From Paenibacillus plantiphilus (GTDB lineage: Bacteria; Bacillota; Bacilli; Paenibacillales; Paenibacillaceae): a stretch of 64,000 bases of DNA. Made by a program: the position numbers and the translations under genes. The stretch is from assembly GCF_927798095.1 (NCBI RefSeq), contig NZ_CAKMMF010000001.1:1-64000 (forward strand). Reading direction: 5' to 3'. The notes beneath the pieces were generated by a model. The model searched no databases. It was not told where the DNA came from and was given only the letters and a program-made list of their open reading frames with translations. This document shows positions 1-8,621 of the stretch, piece by piece. Each line of letters opens with the position of its first letter. The first letter of the stretch is position 1.

Positions 1-8
1 TCACGCAT
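1..8 (-). CDS. Start of next gene in the injection-system operon (partial)
   Basis: Only the first codons (ATG CGT GA-) are inside the window. The start is supported by a textbook ribosome site, GGAGGTGATT, directly upstream on the minus strand (about 10-19). The gene follows the PAAR-like gene in the same orientation, so the operon continues beyond the window. In systems of this type the gene after the tip protein is often an effector, but nothing here shows its product. Confidence 0.55.
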
Positions 9-35
9 AATCACCTCCATAACCTCGTTCCTTCC

Positions 36-65
36 GCACCGCGCGCAGCTTCCAGCGCGCGGTGC
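36..65 (-). terminator. GC-rich hairpin between PAAR-like gene and next gene
   Basis: A perfect 11-bp inverted repeat (36-46 and 55-65, GCACCGCGCGC) with an 8-nt loop lies between the PAAR-like stop codon and the next ribosome site. It has no T-tract on the minus strand, so it is more likely an attenuator or RNA-stability hairpin than a full terminator. Confidence 0.45.
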
Positions 66-94
66 TTCGCTGCATGACGTTCCACGCTTCCGCA

Positions 95-496
95 TCAGTC
101 TTCATCATGCTGACCGTTAGTCCCAAACCTAATGCAGCCCTCATAGCCGCAGATCAGGCCTGACTCACTCGTTAATGCTGGCAGCCCTCCGACCTTAACC
201 GACTCCTTGGCCCCCAGCCATTTGTCTAAAAATAGCGGCTCGCATGGCTTACCGCCAATATTCTGACCGTCTTCCTCCCGAATCAAATAGATTGTTTCAC
301 CACTAGGGTTGAGCGGACTCACACAAATGCCAAAATGAGGGACATTTGCTGTGAATTTATTATCCTCCTCATTCATCATCGGCTTGTCGTTTACAAACGA
401 CCCGTGGCTCTGCGGCAAATTAATCCGCCTAACATGGGTTCCGCAGTTGCAAAACATTTTGGCCCCGCGAACGATGTAGTACTCGCTATTTTGCAT
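95..496 (-). CDS. DUF4280 PAAR-like spike-tip protein
   Basis: 133 aa. The pattern fits the DUF4280 family: an N-terminal VRGAKMFCNCGTH segment, a central FGICVSPLNP segment, a CEPLFLDKW segment and a C-terminal GLICGYEGCIRFGTNGQ segment with repeated Cys and Gly. DUF4280 proteins are PAAR-like caps that sharpen the VgrG spike of contractile systems and can carry effectors. No toxin extension is present, so this is a bare tip. The ATG at 496 is preceded by GGAGGTG at good spacing, which is better than an in-frame start five codons earlier. It ends the visible part of the operon that also holds VgrG. Confidence 0.8.
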   Translation of the reverse strand: MQNSEYYIVRGAKMFCNCGTHVRRINLPQSHGSFVNDKPMMNEEDNKFTANVPHFGICVSPLNPSGETIYLIREEDGQNIGGKPCEPLFLDKWLGAKESVKVGGLPALTSESGLICGYEGCIRFGTNGQHDED

Positions 497-521
497 CCCT
501 TCCACCTCCAACTCTCAGCAT

Positions 522-1049
522 TCACTCCACCTGCACCCGTTCTAATCGAACCCCTGCAAAATCCCGCCGCAAAATGCTCTCCGCTACATCCAACCGGACC
601 ACAATAAGCGGCTTGCCGCTCTCTTTGATCCGCACGATGCGTTTTCCTGACAGCAACTCTCCATTGAGCACCAGCTTGCGGATCACGCTTCCGTCCCCAA
701 CTCGTTCACTGTGCGAACTAAGCGCCTCCACTTCTTCGAAGATAGGAAGAAAATAATGATGCTGCCTCCGATATTTGAGATCAATAAGCGGGGTCTGCTT
801 GAATATCGTATCCGGTGCATATAGCTCTACCAGTCTCTTCAATCGGTCAGAGATCAAATAGAGCTGACCATCCAGCACATCCGGGCAGGTACTCTCCTGA
901 TTTGCTCTGACCTGCATCACAATCATTTCCGCCAGCTTGTGCGCGCTTGCCCAATGAATATCCCGTACATCGATTTGCCTTCTTATATCCACAAGAACGG
1001 GGACATCCGTTTCTCTCTCATCCTGCTTGAGCACAAAATACTCCTTCAT
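522..1049 (-). CDS. Imm11-like (DUF1629) protein, possible immunity protein
   Basis: 175 aa, no signal peptide or membrane segment. The N-terminus EYFVLKQDE and the C-terminal end (VAESILRRDFAGVRLERV) resemble the Imm11/DUF1629 family, whose members occur beside polymorphic toxins and are proposed immunity proteins. The match is by eye and moderate. Its start overlaps the upstream 206-aa gene by four bases (ATGA), implying translational coupling, and the PAAR-like gene follows 25 bases later. If it is an immunity protein, the partner toxin may be the gene at the window edge. It could instead be a structural or chaperone part of the injection system. Confidence 0.5.
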   Translation of the reverse strand: MKEYFVLKQDERETDVPVLVDIRRQIDVRDIHWASAHKLAEMIVMQVRANQESTCPDVLDGQLYLISDRLKRLVELYAPDTIFKQTPLIDLKYRRQHHYFLPIFEEVEALSSHSERVGDGSVIRKLVLNGELLSGKRIVRIKESGKPLIVVRLDVAESILRRDFAGVRLERVQVE

Positions 1050-1666
1050 TCGATAACCGCCCCTGCTGCCTCATTTGTAACCTCTTCCGCTCCAGTAAGC
1101 CGCACGCTTTGGTCTCGAAATTCGCCTGCCATCCAATTGATTCCGAGCGACTTCGCAATACGAGAATATTCCATGCTGCTCAGCAGCGCAGGCATCATTG
1201 ACTTTATAAATTCAATCGCCAGCAGATGATATTTAACAGCTTCGATTTGCTTGATCCGGTCCAGATCCTGCGAAGTGATCTTGCGCGCGTACCCTTTTTT
1301 CACCTGCTCCAGATCTTTCATCCGGCGGAACAACGGTTCAAAGATAAAATCCGCCCGCCATAAGGCTGTGCATTCCACCTTGTCCATCATCCAGTTCTCG
1401 TCATAGGCATCGATTCGATAATGGGGAATGTTCTCCATAATTCCTGTTCGCAGCAAAGAGATGTACACATAGTGGATCGCGCCCTTCACCCCTTGCTCCT
1501 GCTGCTCGGCAACCTGACGCCATACGGTATCAAGGGTTTGACATAAGCCGTGCTCGATCTCTTCCTTGCGCTCATTCAGCGCATCTCCGATCGGAATGAG
1601 ATCATCCAGCCATTGGTCAAAAACATGCTCCTCCAGAAATTTGTCCAGAACCGTATCTCTATCCAT
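1046..1666 (-). CDS. Unrecognised cytoplasmic protein of the injection-system operon
   Basis: 206 aa, soluble, mainly helical, rich in charged residues (for example RRMKDLEQVKKGYARK). No domain recognised. A good ribosome site (AAGGGAG) precedes the ATG. It sits between VgrG and the Imm11-like gene, overlapping the latter by four bases, so it is co-translated with the spike and tip block. A role in effector loading or effector-specific chaperoning would fit the position, but this is inference only. Confidence 0.7.
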   Translation of the reverse strand: MDRDTVLDKFLEEHVFDQWLDDLIPIGDALNERKEEIEHGLCQTLDTVWRQVAEQQEQGVKGAIHYVYISLLRTGIMENIPHYRIDAYDENWMMDKVECTALWRADFIFEPLFRRMKDLEQVKKGYARKITSQDLDRIKQIEAVKYHLLAIEFIKSMMPALLSSMEYSRIAKSLGINWMAGEFRDQSVRLTGAEEVTNEAAGAVIE

Positions 1667-1704
1667 TTTGCTCTCCCTTAAACGTATTCAAGTTCGCCAT
1701 GAGC

Positions 1705-3111
1705 TTATTTGATGTTGACCTTAGAGCCGCCGATTGTCACTTGATCCGCGATTTGAAGACTAGCGCCCGCTTGCTGAAGATCAATGCCTTCGCTGCCTTG
1801 GATCAGCACCTTTGCCCCGCCTGTAATTTCAATATCATCCTCTGCGTTCAACATAATTTTTTTATCGCTGTTGATTTCAATGCCCCCATCATCTGTCAGT
1901 CGCATCAGAAGCTTGCCGCTGCCGATGATTTCCACTGATCCTGGCTGGAACACAATCTGCTTGCCATATTTGGTGCTAATGCTCTTCACTGCAGGGTCAC
2001 TGCGCTTTACAGGATCAGATGATGCGGTATCCACCGAACTAGCTGCAAAAGCATGCTTCTCCTCTTTATCCGGAAAATACACCCTAACCTCATCCCCTGC
2101 CTCCGGCATGCAGTACCAGCCGCTTCCATCTGGAGATGAATATACCGTTGAATAGGCGAACCACATCGAACCGCTCGATTCCCCGTCAATATGCAATTTC
2201 ACCTTGACTTGATCCTTTGCAACATCAAGAATTTTGCCAAAGAGAGAAGCGCCTACAAGCGCATAGGGATAGATGGTCGGAACATTCATCCCCTCCTTGT
2301 CCTTTAGCACATAATGGCTCGTCAATACGCCATTCTCGATTACAGTCTCTGCTCTTGCTACATAGAGTGTTCGCCGCTGAAACTTCACGGGGCAGCCTAG
2401 ATTTAAGATTGTACTGGCCGTAACCTCATAGCTGATGCTGTTCTGTTCATTCAAGTCACCCATGCCGTTCTCAGACTTCAGCTTATAGCTCTTCAAATCT
2501 TTCCTGATCGTATAGTTGAAAGATTCCAGCTTCTTCGGCTCGCCCTGATCCAGCAAGCCCACTGAATATTTCACGCCGCTCTGTGTACATATTGGGATCA
2601 ATGGCGCATGCAATTGAGAGGCAATCCGGCGAGCAAACTGCCAATCTGTCTCCTCATACTGAACGAGCAAACCCCCGATGCTTTTGCCCCGAGAAGCTTC
2701 ATCCATCACATCGAAATCCCGATACCCCTCCGTAATCTGTGTAAACAGCTTGCCGTAAGCCAGTTGAGCATTTTGAAACGAACGGGTTCGTTTTTGGAGA
2801 TCCATCCGCAAAGTCGCACTATAGGCTTCCACCGTAAGCGTTCTGACGCCTCGAACAGCCTGTACACTTACATTCGTTACAATGCCTTGGAATAATGTGA
2901 TCGTTCGCTCCCCATCCTGCACAGAGACTACAATTGTTTCTTGGTCATCCGCTCTCTCCACATAGTGATCGAGCTTGTCTTCTGGCACGATTCCGCTGAT
3001 GCGAAGATGCGCATGCTCCCCTACCTGCTGGATCAGGCTGCATGCTTGCAAGCTCTCAAATTCATAGGGAGAGATACTCATATTGGAATACGTATAGACC
3101 GGTTGACTCAT
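1705..3111 (-). CDS. VgrG / phage late-control D-like spike protein
   Basis: 468 aa. Residues 1-230 resemble the gp27/gpD-like base of VgrG. A gp5-like OB-fold segment follows around 285-360 (SLFGKILDVAKDQVKVKL, then GWYCMPEAGDEVRVYF). A C-terminal repetitive beta-strand stretch (about 380-468, GGIEINSDKKIMLNAEDDIE and similar) looks like the spike needle. VgrG trimers form the central spike that is tipped by PAAR-like proteins, and a DUF4280 gene lies downstream. The ATG has a strong GGAGG site and overlaps the upstream DcrB-like gene by four bases. No toxin domain is fused at the C-terminus. Confidence 0.85.
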   Translation of the reverse strand: MSQPVYTYSNMSISPYEFESLQACSLIQQVGEHAHLRISGIVPEDKLDHYVERADDQETIVVSVQDGERTITLFQGIVTNVSVQAVRGVRTLTVEAYSATLRMDLQKRTRSFQNAQLAYGKLFTQITEGYRDFDVMDEASRGKSIGGLLVQYEETDWQFARRIASQLHAPLIPICTQSGVKYSVGLLDQGEPKKLESFNYTIRKDLKSYKLKSENGMGDLNEQNSISYEVTASTILNLGCPVKFQRRTLYVARAETVIENGVLTSHYVLKDKEGMNVPTIYPYALVGASLFGKILDVAKDQVKVKLHIDGESSGSMWFAYSTVYSSPDGSGWYCMPEAGDEVRVYFPDKEEKHAFAASSVDTASSDPVKRSDPAVKSISTKYGKQIVFQPGSVEIIGSGKLLMRLTDDGGIEINSDKKIMLNAEDDIEITGGAKVLIQGSEGIDLQQAGASLQIADQVTIGGSKVNIK

Positions 3112-3704
3112 ACTTCTTCCTCCTCTCGATCCTCTCGTATGACTCGAATGGTGCGAATGACTTGAAACACAAAGTCACGCCAATCCGCATATTCGCGATA
3201 ACTGCAATTAAAGGTTCCTATCATCGTTCGACCGCTGAACTCAAAGAAGAACATCAGCTGGTAAATAAACTCATCCATCGCTGCGCTTTTGAAATCAAAG
3301 TACCCGACTTGCTTCTCATCCACCACCTCTATACCATCGGAGAAAAATACATTCGTCGGATTCACCTTTTTCAGCATCATCTTCGTGCCGTCGGTCAGCT
3401 CCTTCACCCATTCCTCCTCTAGCTCCTGATCAATCAGATTAAGGGTGAAATTAATAGCTCCTGTTTCATCGCTTTTAATGACAGCAGGACGATTCTCGTG
3501 CGGATATTTGATTTTTCTGAATTTTTCAGGCATATCTGTAAAGTCTTTAGGGATGTATAGAAACAGCTTATCGTCCCAGAATGATTGCTCTTCAAATTCA
3601 TACAACCGCCTGCCAATCTTAACAGGCCCTGTTCGAATATCATTCGGTGTGGCTAATCTTTCAGCTTCGTTTAGCGCAGCTAATATTTCTTCATCCTTAA
3701 ACAT
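3108..3704 (-). CDS. DcrB/PsbP-like protein, candidate effector chaperone
   Basis: 198 aa, soluble, no signal peptide. The fold pattern suggests the DcrB/PsbP superfamily: a beta-rich core starting with LYEFEEQSFWDDKLFLYIPK and an end with DWRDFVFQVIRTIRV. Eag chaperones that load T6SS effectors onto VgrG belong to the related DUF1795 family. This gene is directly upstream of VgrG and shares a four-base overlap with it. The chaperone role is inference from fold and position. The ATG at 3704 follows GAGGAG at proper spacing. Confidence 0.6.
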   Translation of the reverse strand: MFKDEEILAALNEAERLATPNDIRTGPVKIGRRLYEFEEQSFWDDKLFLYIPKDFTDMPEKFRKIKYPHENRPAVIKSDETGAINFTLNLIDQELEEEWVKELTDGTKMMLKKVNPTNVFFSDGIEVVDEKQVGYFDFKSAAMDEFIYQLMFFFEFSGRTMIGTFNCSYREYADWRDFVFQVIRTIRVIREDREEEEV

Positions 3705-3763
3705 CAACCATCATCTCCTCAACCGTATACTTCCTCTATCGATAACGAGGCTCTGCCATCTGC

Positions 3764-4345
3764 TTAATTCTCCCTGCCGTCCCCATACCCGCCTGCATAT
3801 TGGCCGCCATCGTATTCAGCTCTCTTGTTCTCGTACTCAAGATGCTCCTTGTTCACGACATAGGTACTTGCTATCAGATCATGCAGAGCTTGGTTCCTCT
3901 CAGTGAATGCGGCCATTATATACCCGATATAGAAGGTAAAGTTGGTGACGACTCGGCCTAAGCATCTCCCTGTTGCCCGTCCAAAGGTAAGCCGCTCCAA
4001 GCTGTTATTTACCACAACGATGCCAAGCGCCATTTTGCCCACAGTCGCCCTATGCTTGGAAGACTCCATGAAGGCATAATAGAGCCAGTAAACAATAAAA
4101 GGAAAAACGAAAAGAAACAAAAGCATCAGAATAACCCAAACAGCCAGAGCAGTAGTCTCAGTCCCGGCCCCAGCCGCGAACATCTCCGAAAACGTTCCTT
4201 CACTATAGACTTCGGATAGCTGATAGGTTCCAATTACCGTATACATGATAATGAAATAGATAAAGAAGAGAGCCACAATTACAATATTAAGAATCATACT
4301 GTCTATCAAATTAGCAGCGAATCTTTTCCAAAATCCTGCGTACAT
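3764..4345 (-). CDS. RDD-family membrane protein
   Basis: 193 aa integral membrane protein. It starts with the RDD-type signature (YAGFWKRFAANLIDSMIL), followed by hydrophobic segments near residues 18-40 and 70-92 and a weaker third near 140. RDD proteins are often transporters or of unknown role. It is the only multi-span membrane protein in the operon, so it is a candidate inner-membrane contact for the injection machine. That role is inference. The C-terminus is hydrophilic and Gly/Tyr rich. Confidence 0.75.
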   Translation of the reverse strand: MYAGFWKRFAANLIDSMILNIVIVALFFIYFIIMYTVIGTYQLSEVYSEGTFSEMFAAGAGTETTALAVWVILMLLFLFVFPFIVYWLYYAFMESSKHRATVGKMALGIVVVNNSLERLTFGRATGRCLGRVVTNFTFYIGYIMAAFTERNQALHDLIASTYVVNKEHLEYENKRAEYDGGQYAGGYGDGREN

Positions 4346-4381
4346 TCCAAACCCCCATCTTCATTTCTTCTTCAGTCCACT

Positions 4382-5173
4382 TCAATCCACCAGCACCCGC
4401 TGCGGTCCGCCATGACGATAGTCCGATCGCATACCGCCGCTTCGTCCGCCGCCGCTTCCGGACTCATCCAGTACACGCACCAGGAACCGGTGCAACTGCA
4501 CATTGCTATAGTCCTTCCGTTCGATTCGCAGCCGGTGGGCGATATAATGCTCAATCACCTGGCGCTCCACCGTCCCGCTGTTCATGCACTGCATGGCGAA
4601 TGCGATATCGTAAATATCGGAGCTGCCCGTCTTCAACAGCTCAGCTGCATAGTAGTGGATGACCGCTGGCGCCAGCGTGCTTCGTCCGCGACCTGCATAC
4701 TCTGTATGGAGCAGATTAATCGTGTTGTATTCCGTTGCCATATCGGCGAAGCTTTGATAATCGCTCCGCAATCGTGCGCCCTCCTTGAGCTTGAACCTGC
4801 CAAGCTCAAGCTCATTGGGACGCAGCTCAACATGGTCATCCAGCACGATTTCCGACTCATAGCAGACCATATCGCCGCGTGTTGCAGACTCCTGAAATTG
4901 CAGCTTGACAACGAGATCCCTGCCCGTTGCTTTATAGGGCAGCTTACAGTCGGCAGCCAGCACATACAGATGACCGCCATGCTTGACGATTCCTTGTGTT
5001 ATCGTCAAGCTCCCTTCGTCGCTGGTCCGCACCTCTGCCCCAGCCAGAATACCATCCGAATAGCCGCTCCAGTACAGATCAATGACATGACGGGGATAGT
5101 CCCGCAAGCTCTCCAGCATCTCTGTCTTTAGAATCCGCCCTTTTTGAAACATCGGATACCGATCAGCAAACAC
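4382..5173 (-). CDS. Unrecognised protein, possible baseplate component
   Basis: 263 aa, soluble, GTG start at 5173 behind a strong GGAGGGTGA site. The N-terminal third (YSDGILAGAEV, then ITQGIVKHGGHLYVL) reads like a beta-rich structural domain of the kind seen in phage tail or baseplate proteins. The middle is helical and the last 25 residues are Gly/Ser/Arg rich and probably disordered. No family assigned. Its position between the Hsp70-like and RDD genes and its co-orientation argue for a part of the injection apparatus. Confidence 0.65.
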   Translation of the reverse strand: MFADRYPMFQKGRILKTEMLESLRDYPRHVIDLYWSGYSDGILAGAEVRTSDEGSLTITQGIVKHGGHLYVLAADCKLPYKATGRDLVVKLQFQESATRGDMVCYESEIVLDDHVELRPNELELGRFKLKEGARLRSDYQSFADMATEYNTINLLHTEYAGRGRSTLAPAVIHYYAAELLKTGSSDIYDIAFAMQCMNSGTVERQVIEHYIAHRLRIERKDYSNVQLHRFLVRVLDESGSGGGRSGGMRSDYRHGGPQRVLVD

Positions 5174-5235
5174 AAGCCATCACCCTCCCTTCGCCTTCCT
5201 TTAACTTCCCGAATCTTCCTCACCGATTCTTCGCC

Positions 5236-7887
5236 CTACTTCAATCCGTCAAAGAAATCCAGCTCCGAATTATCATTCTCGAACGCGAAGAACCGCTTCT
5301 TCCCAAGATGCAGCTGATCGCCGATCCGCGCGACTGGCACGACCTCGAAACCCCAGCGGCTCTCGCCTGCTGCAACGAAAAATTTCGCTTCACCGTTGAT
5401 GATAGAATCCGTCTCATCCTGTGGAATCCGGCTGCCGTATATGGCCCTGATATCCTCATACAGCATCGGCTTGTACTGGTCGATGCGATTGAGATAAATA
5501 TAAGTTTGACGAACAGTGCCATCGCTGCCCTTCAAGTGGAACTCCACCTCCGATGCGCCCACCGGCCTCGATATCGCCCCATGCGGCTGGCTTTTCCGAT
5601 CCAGACTGGTCATGAGCGTCTTCTCCCGCCGATTATGGGTATATGCGGCCACCTCATAAGGAATGATCGGTGCATGATCCGTAATGCTCGTCTCAATATA
5701 TCCCGCCTTGAGGGCAGTGCCATAACGGATCGCACCGCGCAGGCAAGCGAGCTTCAGCTCCGGCACCAAGCCCGTCGGCTCTGCCTTCTGACGGAATTCA
5801 ATGCTTCGTCCGGGGACGAATTCCTTCAGCGCTTCGCGGAACACATCAATCCTGCAGGACTGGCCGGTCAGCTTAATAATGGAGTAATTTTGCAGCCGTC
5901 CATCGCGATAAAACTCATCGAGAAACTTGCGCACAATCTCATAAATATCCGCCTTCACCAGCTGCGTCATTTCTTTAATCGTGAACACCACATTCGGGCA
6001 TTCATGAATATCCCGGAACCGGTCCTGATCGCGGACAGACAGACACCAACGCTCTACAGCAGTAATGCGCAGATCATTCTCCGCTCCACTATCCGACTCA
6101 CTGAGAAACCGGCTGCGCAGCGTTCCTGTGCGCCGGAAGAAATCCATCTTCATCCGCTCGGCGATCTCCCACAGGAAGTAGAAATTGCCGCGCACCCGCC
6201 GGTAATCATCACGGGCTCTGTTCTCATATTCCTTATACCGTGTAGGCAGAATAGCCTCCGCTTCACGGTAACGCCGATCGAACATTTCATAGACAGCATC
6301 AATGCCGTATTCATCGACATGACGGAATAAATCTGTCCCCGGAATATCGATCAGCGTATCAATATCGGTCACTGCAGCGCCTCTGCTGTAATAGCTTGCG
6401 AACACGATTTTCATATATTGCATAATACGATACGTCAAATTGTTGCCGCCGAAGTTCGTATCGCCGTTTTCATAGGAAGTTTCAATGTTGATCTTATACG
6501 AGATATGCCCGTCCTCAATGCGGAATCGGCAGGAGGACACGTCCGTTGTGCCGCCGCCGCAGTCGATAACAAGCGCCTGATACTCGTCGCCATCCGTAAA
6601 TCCGTTCTTCTCCATCTGATTCGCGATCGTATTGTATAGGACGGCCATCCCTTCATCAAGCGCCTGATCACATTCGATCTCATATTCCGGCAGCAGCTCC
6701 ACGAACATTTCCAGAAACTGCTTCTTCAGCTTTACCGGACTAGTCAAATGCAGCCCGCGAAATCGGCACTTGAACTGATGCTCAGCCGTCCCTATAACAT
6801 GAAGCAAATAAGCACGGATAATATCGCTCCGTTTGACCTGTGCCGCATTGCCGCGAGGGTCGCTCACTTCCTCCATCTTGTCGTAGCCGTTCACCCATCG
6901 CTTCATGCCGCGGAATACCGTTGCATGGCCGGAATAGCCGTTCCTGCTATGCGCCTTGAGCGCATCATATCCGAACAGGTATTGTACCAAGGACGGATCA
7001 GAGCAGTCATCCACACTGGCTACCGTCGGAAGCATCTCAATTAGCGTCTCCTCCTCCGTCGCGTCGAAGAAGCTCACATAATTGATTTCGTTCAGCCTGA
7101 TCTTGCCGCTCAGCAGATCATGGCTGCAGTGCGAGCTGACATAGCTGCTGTCCAGATACACGCCCGCAGTCGTATTGGAGGTGCCGAAGTCAACGGCAAG
7201 TACAGCCGATGTCTGCTCCAGCTCGCGAATTTCCAGCTCCGCCACATCTACCCTGCCGTAATGCAGATTGATCGGCGGCATCGGATGCTTCGCATAATAG
7301 GCCTTATACAGATAGTCCGAATCCTGCTTGCGGAAGAAAAGCAGGCTGTAGTTGCGGTTCGTCGTTCTCCTCAACTCCGTGTCCTTGTCCTTGTACAGGC
7401 AATAGACGCCGGGCTCGCGTCCGTCCTTGACAGCATTCAGAATGCCGCACAGCTCCCCGTTCTCGTTGACAAGCAGCACATTCGATTCCGTAAGCACAGG
7501 GCCGCCTTCAATTCCGTAGCCATCCCGCTTGTTCGTGCAAAGACCGTTGTACAGCACGATCTTCGCAGGAATAGAGATCGTCGACAGCTCCTTAAGCGGT
7601 GTATTCAGATACATCCCAATCGCCTGCTCAACCTGCTCCAGCCCGCTGATGGATGGCTTTCGGATCAGCAGGCTCTCTTCGGCGTTCCTGAATTTCAGAA
7701 TCGTGCGTATCATCTCTTCCTGATCCAGCGATTGGACCAGCCCCTCAATCAGCCTCTCCCGTTGACAAATATTGCGAAGCTGATAAGTCGTCATCTCCTC
7801 CAGTTCCGCCCGTCTGAAACGAGCGCTGCCGGAATTGCTTGTGCTAGATGCGCCATCCCTGTAAAGCCGGTACGAATATCCACCCAT
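5236..7887 (-). CDS. Large Hsp70/actin-fold ATPase of the injection-system operon
   Basis: About 883 aa. Actin/Hsp70 nucleotide-binding motifs are visible: phosphate-1 (VLAVDFGTSNTTAGVYLD, near residue 235), phosphate-2 (LVIDCGGGTTDVSSC) and an adenosine-type motif (IIKLTGQSCRIDVFREAL). About 230 residues precede the ATPase core, with a short helical SAP-like segment near residue 35. The C-terminus is not a typical DnaK substrate-binding domain. A J-domain gene in the same operon could be its partner. It may remodel sheath or baseplate parts (inference). An in-frame TTG at 7917 overlapping the upstream gene is an alternative start. Confidence 0.8.
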   Translation of the reverse strand: MGGYSYRLYRDGASSTSNSGSARFRRAELEEMTTYQLRNICQRERLIEGLVQSLDQEEMIRTILKFRNAEESLLIRKPSISGLEQVEQAIGMYLNTPLKELSTISIPAKIVLYNGLCTNKRDGYGIEGGPVLTESNVLLVNENGELCGILNAVKDGREPGVYCLYKDKDTELRRTTNRNYSLLFFRKQDSDYLYKAYYAKHPMPPINLHYGRVDVAELEIRELEQTSAVLAVDFGTSNTTAGVYLDSSYVSSHCSHDLLSGKIRLNEINYVSFFDATEEETLIEMLPTVASVDDCSDPSLVQYLFGYDALKAHSRNGYSGHATVFRGMKRWVNGYDKMEEVSDPRGNAAQVKRSDIIRAYLLHVIGTAEHQFKCRFRGLHLTSPVKLKKQFLEMFVELLPEYEIECDQALDEGMAVLYNTIANQMEKNGFTDGDEYQALVIDCGGGTTDVSSCRFRIEDGHISYKINIETSYENGDTNFGGNNLTYRIMQYMKIVFASYYSRGAAVTDIDTLIDIPGTDLFRHVDEYGIDAVYEMFDRRYREAEAILPTRYKEYENRARDDYRRVRGNFYFLWEIAERMKMDFFRRTGTLRSRFLSESDSGAENDLRITAVERWCLSVRDQDRFRDIHECPNVVFTIKEMTQLVKADIYEIVRKFLDEFYRDGRLQNYSIIKLTGQSCRIDVFREALKEFVPGRSIEFRQKAEPTGLVPELKLACLRGAIRYGTALKAGYIETSITDHAPIIPYEVAAYTHNRREKTLMTSLDRKSQPHGAISRPVGASEVEFHLKGSDGTVRQTYIYLNRIDQYKPMLYEDIRAIYGSRIPQDETDSIINGEAKFFVAAGESRWGFEVVPVARIGDQLHLGKKRFFAFENDNSELDFFDGLK

Positions 7888-7913
7888 CTGTGCCCTGTCC
7901 CCTCTCTGCCGGA

Positions 7914-8621
7914 TCAATACATTGCAATGCCGTCCTGCCGCATCGTATCCTCAAGACCGAGAATGCCAAAGTGCCGATTCCAATAGAACTCCACATGAAA
8001 CCGAACCGGCAGAAAAATATCCATAATAAGACCAACCTTAGCGCGTGCCTCTTCCGTCTCCTCCTGTCCAACATAGACAAGAAGCTCATCCTTCTCCTCG
8101 CAATTCGCATAAATCGTGGATCGCTTGAACACCTTGCGCATCGTATCCTTCAGCAGATAGACCGCCTCGCCAGTCTCGTACAGCCGAAGCAGATTAAGCG
8201 CGATCATATCACGCTCCTCCCGCCCGAACAGTCCGATCGACCGCATCACCTTATCGCCATACGCGCCGTTCTCCAGATCACGCAGCGCGAACCGAATATA
8301 AAACTCCCGCTTGTTCAAACCTTGAGTCAGATCAATATCCGCGAGAAAATGAATCAGAATATCAAACAGCTGTTCCCGCAGCTCAACATCCTCATCATTG
8401 TTAATGTCGAACATCCCGTCAAAAATATGATCAAACCGATAATACGGATTGAGCTCCACCCTCCGCTCCGCCGTCCGGGCATTCAAGCTTTCCAGACTAA
8501 GCTCCATATAGGGCGAATAGACCTCTGCAACCGCAAAGCTAATGTCCCGCTTCGCTATTCCTGCTCGTTCCGACTTAATAATCAGATCCCATATATAATT
8601 CAAGCCCATACCCCTTCGCAT
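7914..8621 (-). CDS. Unrecognised protein, possible baseplate component
   Basis: Up to 235 aa, soluble and helical. The start is uncertain: ATG at 8621 or 8609, or TTG at 8603, which has the best spacing to AAGGGG. The C-terminal part (IFLPVRFHVEFYWNRHFGIL) is distinctive but not assignable. The gene overlaps the end of the 428-aa gene and its stop overlaps the Hsp70-like reading frame, so the three are probably translated as a block. Size and position would suit a TssG or wedge-type protein, but no motif proves it. Confidence 0.65.
   Translation of the reverse strand: MRRGMGLNYIWDLIIKSERAGIAKRDISFAVAEVYSPYMELSLESLNARTAERRVELNPYYRFDHIFDGMFDINNDEDVELREQLFDILIHFLADIDLTQGLNKREFYIRFALRDLENGAYGDKVMRSIGLFGREERDMIALNLLRLYETGEAVYLLKDTMRKVFKRSTIYANCEEKDELLVYVGQEETEEARAKVGLIMDIFLPVRFHVEFYWNRHFGILGLEDTMRQDGIAMY

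Noticed and set aside
5308-6330. Long plus-strand open frame (about 340 codons) opposite the Hsp70-like gene
   Set aside because: It is antisense to a well-supported gene with clear nucleotide-binding motifs and has no ribosome site or recognisable domain.
5236-7887. ClpV-type AAA+ ATPase
   Set aside because: The motifs are of the actin/Hsp70 type (DFGTSNTT, DCGGGTTD), not Walker A/B.
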